Source of the DNA: Zymobacter palmae
GTDB lineage: Bacteria > Pseudomonadota > Gammaproteobacteria > Pseudomonadales > Halomonadaceae
Reading direction: 5' to 3'
DNA length: 64,000 bases
Assembly: GCF_003610015.1 (NCBI RefSeq)
Contig: NZ_AP018933.1
Span: 2,700,035 to 2,764,034 of the forward strand
Below are positions 1 to 8,860 of this stretch, piece after piece. Position numbers and translations under genes: made by a program. The stretch's first letter is position 1. Every line of letters starts with the position of its first letter. The notes under the pieces were generated by a model that saw only the letters and a program-made list of their open reading frames with translations, searched no databases and was not told the origin of the DNA.

Positions 1-27
1 CTCGTTGGGGCGCACCACTTATCGCTA

Positions 28-2268
28 CTACAGCTGCGAACCTGAATGTGGATAGCGTACGTGACTGTGCGATGGCGGCAGCCAGCGTTGCAGCAGCAGC
101 GAGTTTACGATCACAGAAACGGAGCTCATCACCATCGCGGCACCGGCAATCACGGGATTGAGCAGGCCGAAAGCCGCCAGTGGAATACCCAGTCCGTTAT
201 AGAAGAAGGCAAAGAACAGGTTTTGATAGATGCGCCGCAGCGTGGCCCTTGAAAGCGATAGGGCATCCAGCACGCCTTCGAGCCGATTGTGGGTCAGGAT
301 GATATCAGCGGCTTCCAGCGATACGTCTGCGCCCGCCCCAATCGCGATGCCGACGTCGGCCGTGGCCAGCGCTGGAGCATCGTTGATGCCGTCGCCCAGC
401 ATCGCTACCTTGCCGTCTCGCTGCTGGAGCATCTCGACGGTGGCAGCCTTGCCTTCCGGCAGCACGCCTGCGATCACCTCGTCGATGCCTACCTCACCGG
501 CAACGCGAGCGGCCACCCGTGCGGCATCTCCAGTCAGCATTACGACATGAACACCCTGTTCATTCAGCCGTTTGACCGTGCGTATGGCGCCGGAGCGCAG
601 GCGGTCACTTAAGCCAACATAACCCATGACATACTGGCCACGCACGATACCGATGACCGTGATACCCTGCTCTTCTTGGCGGTCAATCCATGCCCGTGAT
701 ACAGCGTCGAAGACGGGGTCTCCGAGTAGCGACAGTTCGCGCACAAAGCTGACCGACCCCGAGGCCACAACGTCATCGTTCAGTTGACCGATCACACCAC
801 GACCGGGGTGCAACTTCACATTCATCACGCCCAATGGGGCGATATCGGCGGCCTGAGCATGGCACACTAGCGCTTGGGCCAGCGGGTGCTCGGAGTACTG
901 TTCCACACCATAAGCGGCACTCAACAGATCACGTTCACTCACCCCTGGGGCTTTGGTCATACTCACCACCTTCGGACGCCCTTCGGTCAGCGTGCCGGTC
1001 TTGTCCATGATCAACGTATCGACGTGGCGCATCTGCTCCAGCGCCTGCGCATGTCGGAACAGCAGCCCGGCGGTCGCACCACGCCCCATGCCGACCATCA
1101 CCGCCGTTGGGGCCGCCAAACCGATCGCGCATGGACACGCGATGACCAGTACCGCCACAGCACTCAGAAAGGCATTCAGCGCATTGCCGCTCCAACCCCA
1201 ACCGATAAAAAACGTCAGCGCGGCTATGATCAGTACGATAGGAATAAAATAGGTGGCGGCACGATCGGCCAGCCGCTGTACGCGTGCCTTAGAGCGCTGC
1301 GCCTGTTCGACCAGCGAGATGATGCGGGCAAGGCTAGTATCGTTGCCGATACGGGTCGCCTTCATGCGCAGCGTTCCCGTGCAGTTGAGCGTGGCGGCGA
1401 AGACTTCGTGCCCTTCGCGCTTGCACACGTACTGACTTTCACCGCTCAGTACCGACTCATCCAGCTCCGAGGTACCGTCAATGATGACGCCATCAGCAGG
1501 CAGCTTTTCGCCAGGGCGCACCACCAGCGTATCGCCAAGCCTCAGCTGATCAGCATCCACGTCGACCAGAGCGCGGTTACGCTCGACATGAGCCTGCAGT
1601 GGCCGCAGCGCCAGCAGCATGTCAATGGCGGCTCCTGCTCGGCAACGTGCCAGACCTTCCAACATCCGCCCCGACAGCACCAGCGTCACAACCATAGCGC
1701 TGGTATCGAAATACAGAGGCACGTCTAATCGCAGGCACAGTGCTAGCGTGCTGAAGCCATAGGCGATACCTGTTCCCAACGCAACCAGTACATCCATATC
1801 GGTCTGTCGGCGGCGTAATGCGCGCCATGCCTTCACATAGAGCAATCGCGCGCACCATAGCTGGATCGGCGTGGCCAGCGCCCACTGCACCCACGGGGAC
1901 AGCTCAATCGTCGGCGACATGAACATCCCCAGCATCTGCACCAAGAGCGGCAGACTCAACAGGGCAGCCACCGCCAGCCCGATAGCATCACGGCGCGCCA
2001 ACGGTTCTTGCTCGTGCCGAGGGACGCTGGCCTCGCCATACGACAGTGGCGCACGCTGAATACCGAAACCTGCCCGTTCAATGGTCTGAATCACGTCGGA
2101 AAGCGTCACCCCCGAAGCGTCAAGCGAGATATGAGCCGTACTCGACGCAACGTTCACGCTGGCCTGCTTTACGCCAGGCAAGTGTTGCAGTATTCGCTCG
2201 ATACGGGCGGCACCGGCAGCACTGCTGATGCCCGTAATGATGAGTTCCTGTGATCGGGATGATGGCAT
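28..2268 (-). CDS. copA: Cu(I)-type P1B ATPase with degenerate N-terminal metal-binding domain
   Basis: This is a heavy-metal-exporting P-type ATPase of the inner membrane, most likely for Cu(I). Numbered from a possible TTG start at 2283, it shows an HMA-fold N-terminus (about residues 12-75), the metal-binding CPC in a membrane helix (383-385), the SGES actuator loop (280-283), the phosphorylation motif DKTGT (427-431), the SEHP nucleotide-binding motif, GDGINDAP, and a C-terminal MSSVSV..NS helix typical of the copper subgroup. The usual GMTCxxC of the HMA domain reads GISSAAG, so this domain has lost both metal-binding cysteines while the transport core is intact. I placed the start at the ATG at 2268; an in-frame TTG at 2283 would add five residues, and neither has a strong ribosome binding site. 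Copper specificity is inferred from the CPC and C-terminal helix motifs. Confidence 0.88.
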   Translation of the reverse strand: MPSSRSQELIITGISSAAGAARIERILQHLPGVKQASVNVASSTAHISLDASGVTLSDVIQTIERAGFGIQRAPLSYGEASVPRHEQEPLARRDAIGLAVAALLSLPLLVQMLGMFMSPTIELSPWVQWALATPIQLWCARLLYVKAWRALRRRQTDMDVLVALGTGIAYGFSTLALCLRLDVPLYFDTSAMVVTLVLSGRMLEGLARCRAGAAIDMLLALRPLQAHVERNRALVDVDADQLRLGDTLVVRPGEKLPADGVIIDGTSELDESVLSGESQYVCKREGHEVFAATLNCTGTLRMKATRIGNDTSLARIISLVEQAQRSKARVQRLADRAATYFIPIVLIIAALTFFIGWGWSGNALNAFLSAVAVLVIACPCAIGLAAPTAVMVGMGRGATAGLLFRHAQALEQMRHVDTLIMDKTGTLTEGRPKVVSMTKAPGVSERDLLSAAYGVEQYSEHPLAQALVCHAQAADIAPLGVMNVKLHPGRGVIGQLNDDVVASGSVSFVRELSLLGDPVFDAVSRAWIDRQEEQGITVIGIVRGQYVMGYVGLSDRLRSGAIRTVKRLNEQGVHVVMLTGDAARVAARVAGEVGIDEVIAGVLPEGKAATVEMLQQRDGKVAMLGDGINDAPALATADVGIAIGAGADVSLEAADIILTHNRLEGVLDALSLSRATLRRIYQNLFFAFFYNGLGIPLAAFGLLNPVIAGAAMVMSSVSVIVNSLLLQRWLPPSHSHVRYPHSGSQL

Positions 2269-2380
2269 GGTCTTGGAAGACAAGGTCGTTAGCTTGAATG
2301 GTTGTGGGTGACATACTGCCGGATCGTGCTGCGCCCGAGGCTATGGTGAATGCAGATACATAGGTTGTCGCACAATGAGG

Positions 2381-2396
2381 GCGCTAACGATAGCGC
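2381..2396. promoter_or_regulatory. Small hairpin/palindrome upstream of the metal ATPase
   Basis: A perfect 6-bp inverted repeat (GCGCTA, loop ACGA, TAGCGC) lies about 110 bp upstream of the copA-like gene in the gap before the EEP-family gene. It has no T tract, so it is not an intrinsic terminator. It could be a regulator site, but nothing in the sequence shows this. Confidence 0.2.
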
Positions 2397-2454
2397 ACCG
2401 AACGGTCCACAGGCCCGATCACAACAGTGTGCCGGGCATATGAACGTCGTGAGA

Positions 2455-3264
2455 TCAGCGAACTACCAGCATCTTGTGACAGGCTGGAGGCAGAATGATA
2501 TCTGCTGACAGCGGTAGGTGATCCGAAAACAGCGGTGGAAGCACTTGCGAGTTCGCCACTTGCAAGGTGGGCGAAATAAGAATGTGATCAAGTGCGCGTT
2601 TTGGCTCCCAGGCGGGATAGCTCAGTTGCTCTGGCGTCTGATCGAAGTTCATTACTTCGCACAGTCCGGTGTGCTGCTCGAGATGGGCGCGCGTACAGTT
2701 GAGGTCGCCGACAAGAATGACATGGCGACACGACGACATCAGTTCACACAGAAAATCCAGCTGGCGCTTCTGCGTGCGGATGCCAAGCGACAGGTGAACG
2801 ACGAAGAGGTGCAGAGCATCGGCACCGTCTCCGAATTGGGCGTGCATGACGCCGCGGCCGGGAGGGCCTGGTAGACGATGATTGACAACGCGAGTGGGCT
2901 GGAAACGGCTCAACAGCCCATTGCTGTGCTGGGCGAGACGCCCGAGGTTGCGGTTGAGCTGCTGATAGTGAAACGGCGCTCCGGCCTGCTGGGCCAGATA
3001 ATCGACCTGATTGACGTTACCCGACCGGAAGCTGCCACCGTCGACCTCCTGCAGCCCCACGATATCGAAGTGACCGAGGAATTGACCGATAACAGCCAGC
3101 CGTTCCTGCCGCTTGCTGTTGGGCAAGACGTGCTGCCAGCTGTTAGTCAGGTACTGGTACCAAGCGTGGGTACTGATGCCGACCTGCAGGTTAAAGGTCA
3201 GCACCCGCAACGGGCGAGCATCTTGAACAGCCGTCAGCAGCGTCTCAGGAGAAGCGGCGTTCAT
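2455..3264 (-). CDS. Endonuclease/exonuclease/phosphatase family protein
   Basis: This protein of about 269 residues has all the hallmark motifs of the EEP fold: TFNLQ near the N-terminus, LQEVD (metal-binding Glu), HLSLG, GDLNC (catalytic Asp/Asn) and SDHLPL with the catalytic His near the C-terminus. The fold covers metal-dependent phosphodiesterases acting on nucleic acids, phospholipids or phosphoinositides, and the substrate cannot be told from sequence. The ATG at 3264 is chosen because a GAGGAG ribosome binding site precedes it; the longer frame to 3288 begins with TTG and lacks one. An EEP gene next to dsbA and engB is conserved in pseudomonads, so it is probably an old resident. There is no obvious signal peptide. 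Confidence 0.85.
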   Translation of the reverse strand: MNAASPETLLTAVQDARPLRVLTFNLQVGISTHAWYQYLTNSWQHVLPNSKRQERLAVIGQFLGHFDIVGLQEVDGGSFRSGNVNQVDYLAQQAGAPFHYQQLNRNLGRLAQHSNGLLSRFQPTRVVNHRLPGPPGRGVMHAQFGDGADALHLFVVHLSLGIRTQKRQLDFLCELMSSCRHVILVGDLNCTRAHLEQHTGLCEVMNFDQTPEQLSYPAWEPKRALDHILISPTLQVANSQVLPPLFSDHLPLSADIILPPACHKMLVVR

Positions 3265-3389
3265 GACTGCTCCTCTGCGCTGCGGCAACAGGCGGCCAAT
3301 GCGTGCAAAGATGTCATTTCATGCGTCACAGCCGCTGCATCAACACTCACCATAATTTCTCCAGAATGCTGATGCAGCCTGCATCAGTA

Positions 3390-4025
3390 TTATTTTCCAG
3401 TATGTGCCTCACGACGAAGCTGATCAATCAACTGATCGGCCACTGTCAGCATACCTTCAGGGGTAGTGACGCTCGTGCTGCCGTCCATGTTGATGACGTA
3501 CTTGCCGTTGATAACGATCGCCGGTACACCCATCAAGCCATAGGAACGCAGGGCCGATGATGCGATGTTAATCTGGCTCTTCACGCCGAAGCTCTGCAGC
3601 GCTTTCAGCGCGTCGTCCTTGCTGACACCATAGTGTGAGAAGAACTCGGCAATGTGTTCGTCATCGTTGAGCGGCTGGCGCTGCTGAACGGCGTTGAAGA
3701 ACGGTTCATGTACCTTGTCGTAGATGCCCAGAGCCTTGGCGGCATAGTAGGCGCGTGCGTGCGTGGCCCACAGGCGACCCAGCGGTGCAGGCATGCGGTC
3801 AACGACAATGTCATCCTTCTGTTCAGCGGCCCATTTGGTGAAGGTCGGTTCGAACTCGTAGCAGTGCGGGCAGCCGTACCAGAAGATCTCTTCGACCTTG
3901 ATTTTGCCAGCCGGCACTTGAACATCGACAGGGGTGTCGAGGGTCTTGTAGTCACTGGCCTGTGCGGTCAGCGCCATGAAGGCCAGCCCCACGCCGCAGA
4001 TCAGCGTCATCAGTTTCTTGATCAT
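3390..4025 (-). CDS. dsbA: Periplasmic thiol:disulfide oxidoreductase DsbA
   Basis: DsbA introduces disulfide bonds into proteins entering the periplasm and is reoxidised by DsbB. The 211-residue product starts with a cleavable signal peptide (MIKKLMTLIC..., predicted cleavage after AQA near residue 23), followed by the thioredoxin-fold active site CPHC (C52-C55), the same dipeptide as in E. coli DsbA, and a cis-proline loop (GVPAIV) near residue 170. The ATG at 4025 is supported by a GGAAGAG ribosome binding site and by the signal peptide; the longer open frame upstream is not plausible coding. It is divergent from engB, and the cytochrome c4 gene found between these two in pseudomonads is absent. 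Confidence 0.95.
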   Translation of the reverse strand: MIKKLMTLICGVGLAFMALTAQASDYKTLDTPVDVQVPAGKIKVEEIFWYGCPHCYEFEPTFTKWAAEQKDDIVVDRMPAPLGRLWATHARAYYAAKALGIYDKVHEPFFNAVQQRQPLNDDEHIAEFFSHYGVSKDDALKALQSFGVKSQINIASSALRSYGLMGVPAIVINGKYVINMDGSTSVTTPEGMLTVADQLIDQLRREAHTGK

Positions 4026-4230
4026 CGTGTCTACTCTTCCTTTCTCATGTGGATTCATGAACGAGACGGCCGGCCGGTGCTCTAAGCGATGACCCGAGGC
4101 GGCATCGTTGACGTTGTCGGGGGCGATGATGCAGTGCGTTTCCTGCATGATGAAGACAATGGCAGGCCTCTTACCGCACCGACGTACCCTGATGTTACAC
4201 TTTCACCTGCCTTTTTACAGGAAGTCCCCT

Positions 4231-4911
4231 ATGTCAGAACAGCAGCCCACATCGATCACGCCCAGCATGACGCTGGCCTACCAGCACACACGCTTCATCA
4301 TGAGCGCACCGACGCTGGCCCACTGCCCTGCCGACACGGGGGCAGAAGTCGCTTTCGCTGGACGTTCCAATGCCGGGAAGTCCAGCGCCATCAATACGCT
4401 GACGCGTCAGAAAGCACTGGCGCGTACGTCCAAGACACCGGGGCGCACGCAGCTCATCAACCTGTTTGCCGTCGGCGATGACGATCATCGCATCGTCGAC
4501 CTGCCGGGCTACGGCTTCGCCAAGGTGCCCGAAGAGGTCAAGCGCAAGTGGCAGCACCATCTGTCCGAATACCTACACGGCCGTCAGTCGCTGCGCGGCA
4601 TCGTGCTGATGATGGACATCCGTCACCCGCTGACCGAGTTCGACCAACAGATGCTGGCGTGGGCCGATGAAGCCGATATGCCGGTGCACATCCTGCTGAC
4701 CAAATCCGACAAGCTCAAGCGCGGTGCAGCGAAGAACGAGCTGCTGCGCGTTCGTCGTGCACTTCACGAATGGGAAGACATGGTCACAGTGCAGCTGTTC
4801 TCATCGCATACCAAATCCGGTATCGACGAGCTCGAAAAGCGCTTGAACCAGTGGCTGTGCCCTACGTCGACCACCATCGACGATCAGGATACGACGCCCG
4901 CTTCCTGAGCA
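4231..4911 (+). CDS. engB: Ribosome biogenesis GTP-binding protein EngB (YihA/YsxC)
   Basis: EngB is an essential TrmE-Era-class GTPase needed for assembly of the large ribosomal subunit. The 226-residue product has the G1 P-loop GRSNAGKS (44-51), the G2 region TPGRTQ, G3 DLPG (90-93), G4 TKSD near residue 150 and a G5-like SSHTKSG near 180. The ATG at 4231 follows an AGGAAG ribosome binding site and gives the standard family length; the upstream open frame is not needed. The gene stands alone, divergent from dsbA. Confidence 0.96.
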
Positions 4912-5231
4912 ATTGCCTGTTTGACCGCGTGGAAATAACCGTGTTCCCTCTATAGGCCATTGAAAATCCTTGTGGGCAACACGGCCACGCGCACGCACAG
5001 GCCGCACCACTGTGCGGTTCTCGTGCAGATGCGCGCGCATAGGGCACTTTCTGTCGCGCACCTTCCGACAACCGGCTATCGCCGTGCCCCCGGATGGCTT
5101 TTCGCTACCCCATGTGCGCGCATCAGTGCTTCTTTAAGTATGGCCCAAAAATAAAAAGCCCCTGTGCATCACTCAGATGCACAGGGGCTTTTGCTTACAA
5201 GACAGCCGTTAGGCGAAACGGCACGCCCTCA
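4912..5231. other. Intergenic region between engB and aphA
   Basis: These 320 bases hold no convincing gene. I see a 6-bp hairpin (CCGCAC/GTGCGG at 5002-5017), possibly a weak engB terminator, and the strong bidirectional terminator at 5154-5192. In enterics and pseudomonads an sRNA (Spot 42 or ErsA) lies beside engB, but no matching sequence is visible here. Confidence 0.5.
5154..5192. terminator. Bidirectional intrinsic terminator (engB / aphA)
   Basis: A perfect 17-bp stem (5154-5170 pairs with 5176-5192) with a 5-nt loop is flanked by A runs on the left and T runs on the right. It can therefore terminate transcription from either side. It lies 40 bp beyond the end of the minus-strand aphA. 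Confidence 0.93.
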
Positions 5232-5930
5232 TCAGTGATCGGAACCGACGATGACTTCTTCACCCAGCGCACCAGCCTGAGGATGCGGGACATAGGTGGA
5301 GTTGGAGGCGCGCAAAACACGAATACCGCGACCGTGAACGGCCTGAGCTGCCTCGATGTCGGAGTCGGCATCACCGTAGTAAAGCTTGATGTTCAGCTTG
5401 CTAAGCCACGGGGTCTTGGTGTTTTCGCCAGGGCGAATGCCTGTGAAGATAACTGGGTGCATCTCGCTGGCCGGGATGTTGAAGGTCTTCTGCAACAGAT
5501 TGGTGACGGTTTCGGTCTGCGATGCGGCACGCGCGGTGATGAAATAGATGTGATCATGACGGCGCAGGTGCATGGCGATCAGCTCGCGGCCGACTTCTTT
5601 GGGGATGCTGTACGCGTCCCAGCCATTGTTCATCAGCTGCCAGAACTCGGGATTCGACGAGAAATGATTGCCGTAGATCTGAATGCCGCGGTAGAAACCG
5701 GGCGATGAGTACAGCACGGTATCGTCGATGTCGAAGCCGACGTTCATGGGCGGAACGCCTTCCAGACTCTTCTCGATCTGTGCAATGGATACCCAGTGAA
5801 TCGGTGCGCGTTCGACCAGCTGCGCCACGGTAACGCCTGCCGTTGCCGACGTTTCGGCCTGTGCGACGCCACCCATCAATGCCGCCGCCATGCTCAATAC
5901 CAGACCAGAATACCAACCCCTTGCCTTCAT
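5232..5930 (-). CDS. aphA: Class B non-specific acid phosphatase AphA
   Basis: AphA is a secreted HAD-superfamily phosphatase that removes phosphate from nucleotides and other organic monoesters in the periplasm. The 232-residue product has a signal peptide cleaved after AQA near residue 25, the nucleophile motif FDIDDT (D67 and D69), a threonine motif (YFITAR) and the late acidic motif YYGDADSD. Its length is close to the 237 residues of E. coli AphA. The ATG at 5930 is preceded by AGAGGA and begins the signal peptide; further upstream codons are unlikely. With PhoA and UshA, also in this window, it would scavenge phosphate from esters. No PhoB-type sites were seen upstream. Confidence 0.94.
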   Translation of the reverse strand: MKARGWYSGLVLSMAAALMGGVAQAETSATAGVTVAQLVERAPIHWVSIAQIEKSLEGVPPMNVGFDIDDTVLYSSPGFYRGIQIYGNHFSSNPEFWQLMNNGWDAYSIPKEVGRELIAMHLRRHDHIYFITARAASQTETVTNLLQKTFNIPASEMHPVIFTGIRPGENTKTPWLSKLNIKLYYGDADSDIEAAQAVHGRGIRVLRASNSTYVPHPQAGALGEEVIVGSDH

Positions 5931-6195
5931 CCAACCGTCCTCTTGTCGTGTCAGGGCCGTTGCCCCCGGTAAGGGCCGAGCCATTGCGTCAAGGCCAGGC
6001 CTCGCCATAGCCTATCGGGCATCCCTCACCTTGACCAGTCTTAAGCAGACATTCAGCTCTGCTTCCCGGCAACCACCGAAGCGGCTGCGCTACTATGCCA
6101 CTGCGCGGACTATAAGCAGACTCGTAGCATGGAAGCCTTTTCAGAACCACGCACGGACCGTGCCAATCGGTGCGGCTTCGCTGGAGCAATTGCCC

Positions 6196-7383
6196 ATGTC
6201 CCTCCGACACAGCGGCCAGACGGCATTCGTTCTGCTCGTCGGCATGGCCAGCACGACGCTGCCAACACCACTCTACCCCTACTACCAGCGCCATTTCGGC
6301 TTCGCACTGCTGATGACGACGGTCATCTTCAGCGCCTACGGCATTGGTGTTTTGGGCACACTGCTGCTGGCGGGCAACCTGTCCGACCACACGGGCCGAC
6401 GCCCGGTCATGCTGGCCGCCTGCCTGCTGGGTATGGCGAGCGCTCTGGTTTTCATGTTCTCGCAGGGCATCGGCACGCTGATGCTAGGACGACTAATTTC
6501 AGGCATTTCGGCGGGGCTGTTCACCGCCACTGCGACCACGCAGATCGTCGAGTCCGCGCCCCCGGAACGGCAATCCAGAGCGGCACTGCTCGCTACGCTC
6601 GCCAATATGGTTGGGCTGGGCATCGGCCCCGTTATTTCAGCGTCCACGGCCATGCTATTGCCCGCACCGGGACAAAGCATCTTCATCATTGATGTAGTGG
6701 CGCTGGCTGGGGCGGCAGTGATGGTGTGGAAGACAGCCGAAACCGCACCGACACCCGAACCTGGCCCACTGCTGCGCATCCGCTGCCCCTATGTGCCGAA
6801 CTATCTGCTGCGCCCGTTCATTCCGGCGGCTGTAGCCGGGTTCGCGGGATTCGCGGTGATGGGGATCTTCACTTCGGCCGTGCCCAATGTCATGGGTCAG
6901 CTGATGGGCATTCATATGCCACTGGCTATTGGCACCATGGCGTTGCTGATTTTCCTCGGCTCAGCAGTGGGCCAGACAGGGCAACAGCGGCTGCCCATCG
7001 CGATGCGCCTGCCTATAGGTGCCGCACTGCTCGCACTGGGCATGGCGCTAATCGGTATCAGCATCGGTACCGTGGCTCCGGTGATGCTGGCGGTGGGAGG
7101 GGTGGTGGCAGGTATAGGGCAAGGCATTGCCCTACGTGCGGGGCTGGGGGAAATGACCCGCCTCAGCCATGAAGTCGATCGAGCCAGCGTGACCAGCATG
7201 TTCTTTCTGATTCTCTATCTGGCCTCTGTGATACCTGTAATTGGGTTGGGACTGGCGGCGCACGCTGTAGGACTGATGCTGGCGGCTACGCTTTTTTCAG
7301 CGGGCATTGGAGGGCTGGCATTGGCAGCGTTGATGGCGCTGTTCTGGCTTAGCGCTCACCCTGATCCACACCACAAACGCTGA
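6196..7383 (+). CDS. MFS transporter, probable drug/metabolite efflux
   Basis: This 395-residue protein has the hydrophobic pattern of a 12-helix major facilitator and the loop 2-3 signature GNLSDHTGRRP (motif A). An R-G rich fourth helix (GRLISGISAGLF) is consistent with a proton-driven antiporter. The substrate cannot be assigned; the general type is annotated as putative drug or metabolite efflux. The ATG at 6196 starts immediately before the first membrane helix and has GGAG 12 nt upstream; the open frame extends 102 codons further without a plausible protein. It is divergent from aphA and ends before a shared terminator with hemY. Confidence 0.82.
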   Translation: MSLRHSGQTAFVLLVGMASTTLPTPLYPYYQRHFGFALLMTTVIFSAYGIGVLGTLLLAGNLSDHTGRRPVMLAACLLGMASALVFMFSQGIGTLMLGRLISGISAGLFTATATTQIVESAPPERQSRAALLATLANMVGLGIGPVISASTAMLLPAPGQSIFIIDVVALAGAAVMVWKTAETAPTPEPGPLLRIRCPYVPNYLLRPFIPAAVAGFAGFAVMGIFTSAVPNVMGQLMGIHMPLAIGTMALLIFLGSAVGQTGQQRLPIAMRLPIGAALLALGMALIGISIGTVAPVMLAVGGVVAGIGQGIALRAGLGEMTRLSHEVDRASVTSMFFLILYLASVIPVIGLGLAAHAVGLMLAATLFSAGIGGLALAALMALFWLSAHPDPHHKR

Positions 7384-7577
7384 TGCTGCGCGATGGCCGC
7401 CATGACATTCTAAGCAGACATGCGCGTCGCCAGCAGACGCATACCAAACGGAAAGCACGCCAGATGAAGTACAGGCTGGATGGCGCTTCATACATAGTTC
7501 AAGAGAATAAAAACAATACGATGGGTCCCCTTCACGCCATCGCCGTAACATCCGGCAGCACCGGAAATAAATAAAAA

Positions 7578-7603
7578 AAGGAGGCATTGAATAAGGCCTC
7601 CTT
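7578..7603. terminator. Bidirectional intrinsic terminator (MFS / hemY)
   Basis: An 8-bp stem AAGGAGGC/GCCTCCTT with a 10-nt loop has an A run on the left and CTTTT on the right. It sits 38 bp beyond the 3' end of the minus-strand hem operon and can serve both convergent units. Confidence 0.85.
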
Positions 7604-7641
7604 CTTTTATTTCGACATTTGCCAACGAACGCGTATAGCGT

Positions 7642-8856
7642 TTACTGAACACCCGGCAATTGGGGCAGTTGCAACGCCCCAAGGCTTTTCTCCAGTGCCA
7701 GCTCGCTGCGTGCTCTATCCCCTTGCAGGAAGAACAATCGCGCCAGTTCGCCGTCAGCCATACTGTCCTGACGCAATCGACCAGCATCCTCGAAATAGCG
7801 CTGGGCCTTACCCCACAGCCCACAGCGTACCGAAAGCCGTCCTAGGCACAGCAACAGCTCGGAATCGTGACTGTGTTGTTCGAGCCAACCTTCCGCTTTC
7901 TTCAGCAGAGCCGCGGCATCCTCTGGCAATACGCTATAGCGTTGCAGCAACAGCGGCGACCAGTGGCGCTCAATGCCTTGGCGCAGCAGTTTGGTCGCGT
8001 CATCTGTCGCGCCGCCGTGCACCAGCGCATCGCTATAGAGGGCGATCATCGAAGGTGCCTCCTGACGCTCGCTGGGCAGTTCCCGCCACAGCTGGCGCGC
8101 TTGACTCAGCAGCGTATCGGTATCACCCGTATGCGCACTCAGCTGATCGAATAGCGCAGCGTAGGTGTGATCTTCCAGCTGGGCATAGTCGCGCTCGGTA
8201 GTCAGCTTCTGTAGACGAGGCAGAATCTGGCGCATGCCGGTCCAGTCGTTGACGCGCGCATACACTTGGCGCAGCAGTTTCAGCACTTGAGGGTGCTCAG
8301 GATGCGCCCGCAATAGGCGGGTTAACGTCGCCAGCGCCTGCTCATATTGCTGGCGGTCGATCATCAGCTCAGCCTTGACCAAGTCGATCGCTTCTACCGC
8401 TGAAGGCGCTTTGCGGGCCGCCACTTGCAGCAGTTCCTGCGCCTGTTCGAAATGCCCTTGATAGTGTGCGGCTTGGGCCGCAAACAGATAGTTCACCACG
8501 GGTGTAGGAGCATCGTCAGCCGTAGTGCGCAGCAATTTCTCGGCCTTCTTCCAACGCCCTTGACCCATTGCTTCAACACCGCGGTTGGTGCGCTTGACGG
8601 CACGACGGCTGCGCACGCGCGACCGCCACTGCTTCATACGCCGTACGGGATGGCGCATGCCGCGTAGCAGACGCAGTAGGAACAGCCCCAGCGTGAACAG
8701 TACGATCAGCAGGATCAGACCGCCCATAAACGAGCGAACATAGATATCGTAGTGACCTGCACGGATATGCCAGAAGCCATGCACGGACAGCATCAGCTGG
8801 CCCAGCAGTGTGCCTGCGATCAGGGCACCCACGATGATGAGGATCAGCTTGCGCAT
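7642..8856 (-). CDS. hemY: Heme biosynthesis operon protein HemY (inner-membrane TPR protein)
   Basis: HemY is an inner-membrane protein of the hem operon with a cytoplasmic TPR-like domain; its proposed role is in late porphyrin handling or as a scaffold for heme enzymes. The 404-residue product has two N-terminal membrane helices (about 1-25 and 42-63, with the motif GGLILLIVLFTLGLFLLRLL), a basic linker, and helical repeats through the C-terminal two thirds. The length matches the family. It lies 4 bp downstream of hemX and is the last gene of hemC-hemD-hemX-hemY. Confidence 0.93.
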   Translation of the reverse strand: MRKLILIIVGALIAGTLLGQLMLSVHGFWHIRAGHYDIYVRSFMGGLILLIVLFTLGLFLLRLLRGMRHPVRRMKQWRSRVRSRRAVKRTNRGVEAMGQGRWKKAEKLLRTTADDAPTPVVNYLFAAQAAHYQGHFEQAQELLQVAARKAPSAVEAIDLVKAELMIDRQQYEQALATLTRLLRAHPEHPQVLKLLRQVYARVNDWTGMRQILPRLQKLTTERDYAQLEDHTYAALFDQLSAHTGDTDTLLSQARQLWRELPSERQEAPSMIALYSDALVHGGATDDATKLLRQGIERHWSPLLLQRYSVLPEDAAALLKKAEGWLEQHSHDSELLLCLGRLSVRCGLWGKAQRYFEDAGRLRQDSMADGELARLFFLQGDRARSELALEKSLGALQLPQLPGVQ

Positions 8857-8860
8857 ATCA

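Noticed and set aside
4912-5231. Spot 42/ErsA-like sRNA beside engB
   Set aside because: Location is suggestive, but no matching sequence or promoter was seen, and polA is not adjacent; the strong hairpin is explained as a terminator of aphA/engB.
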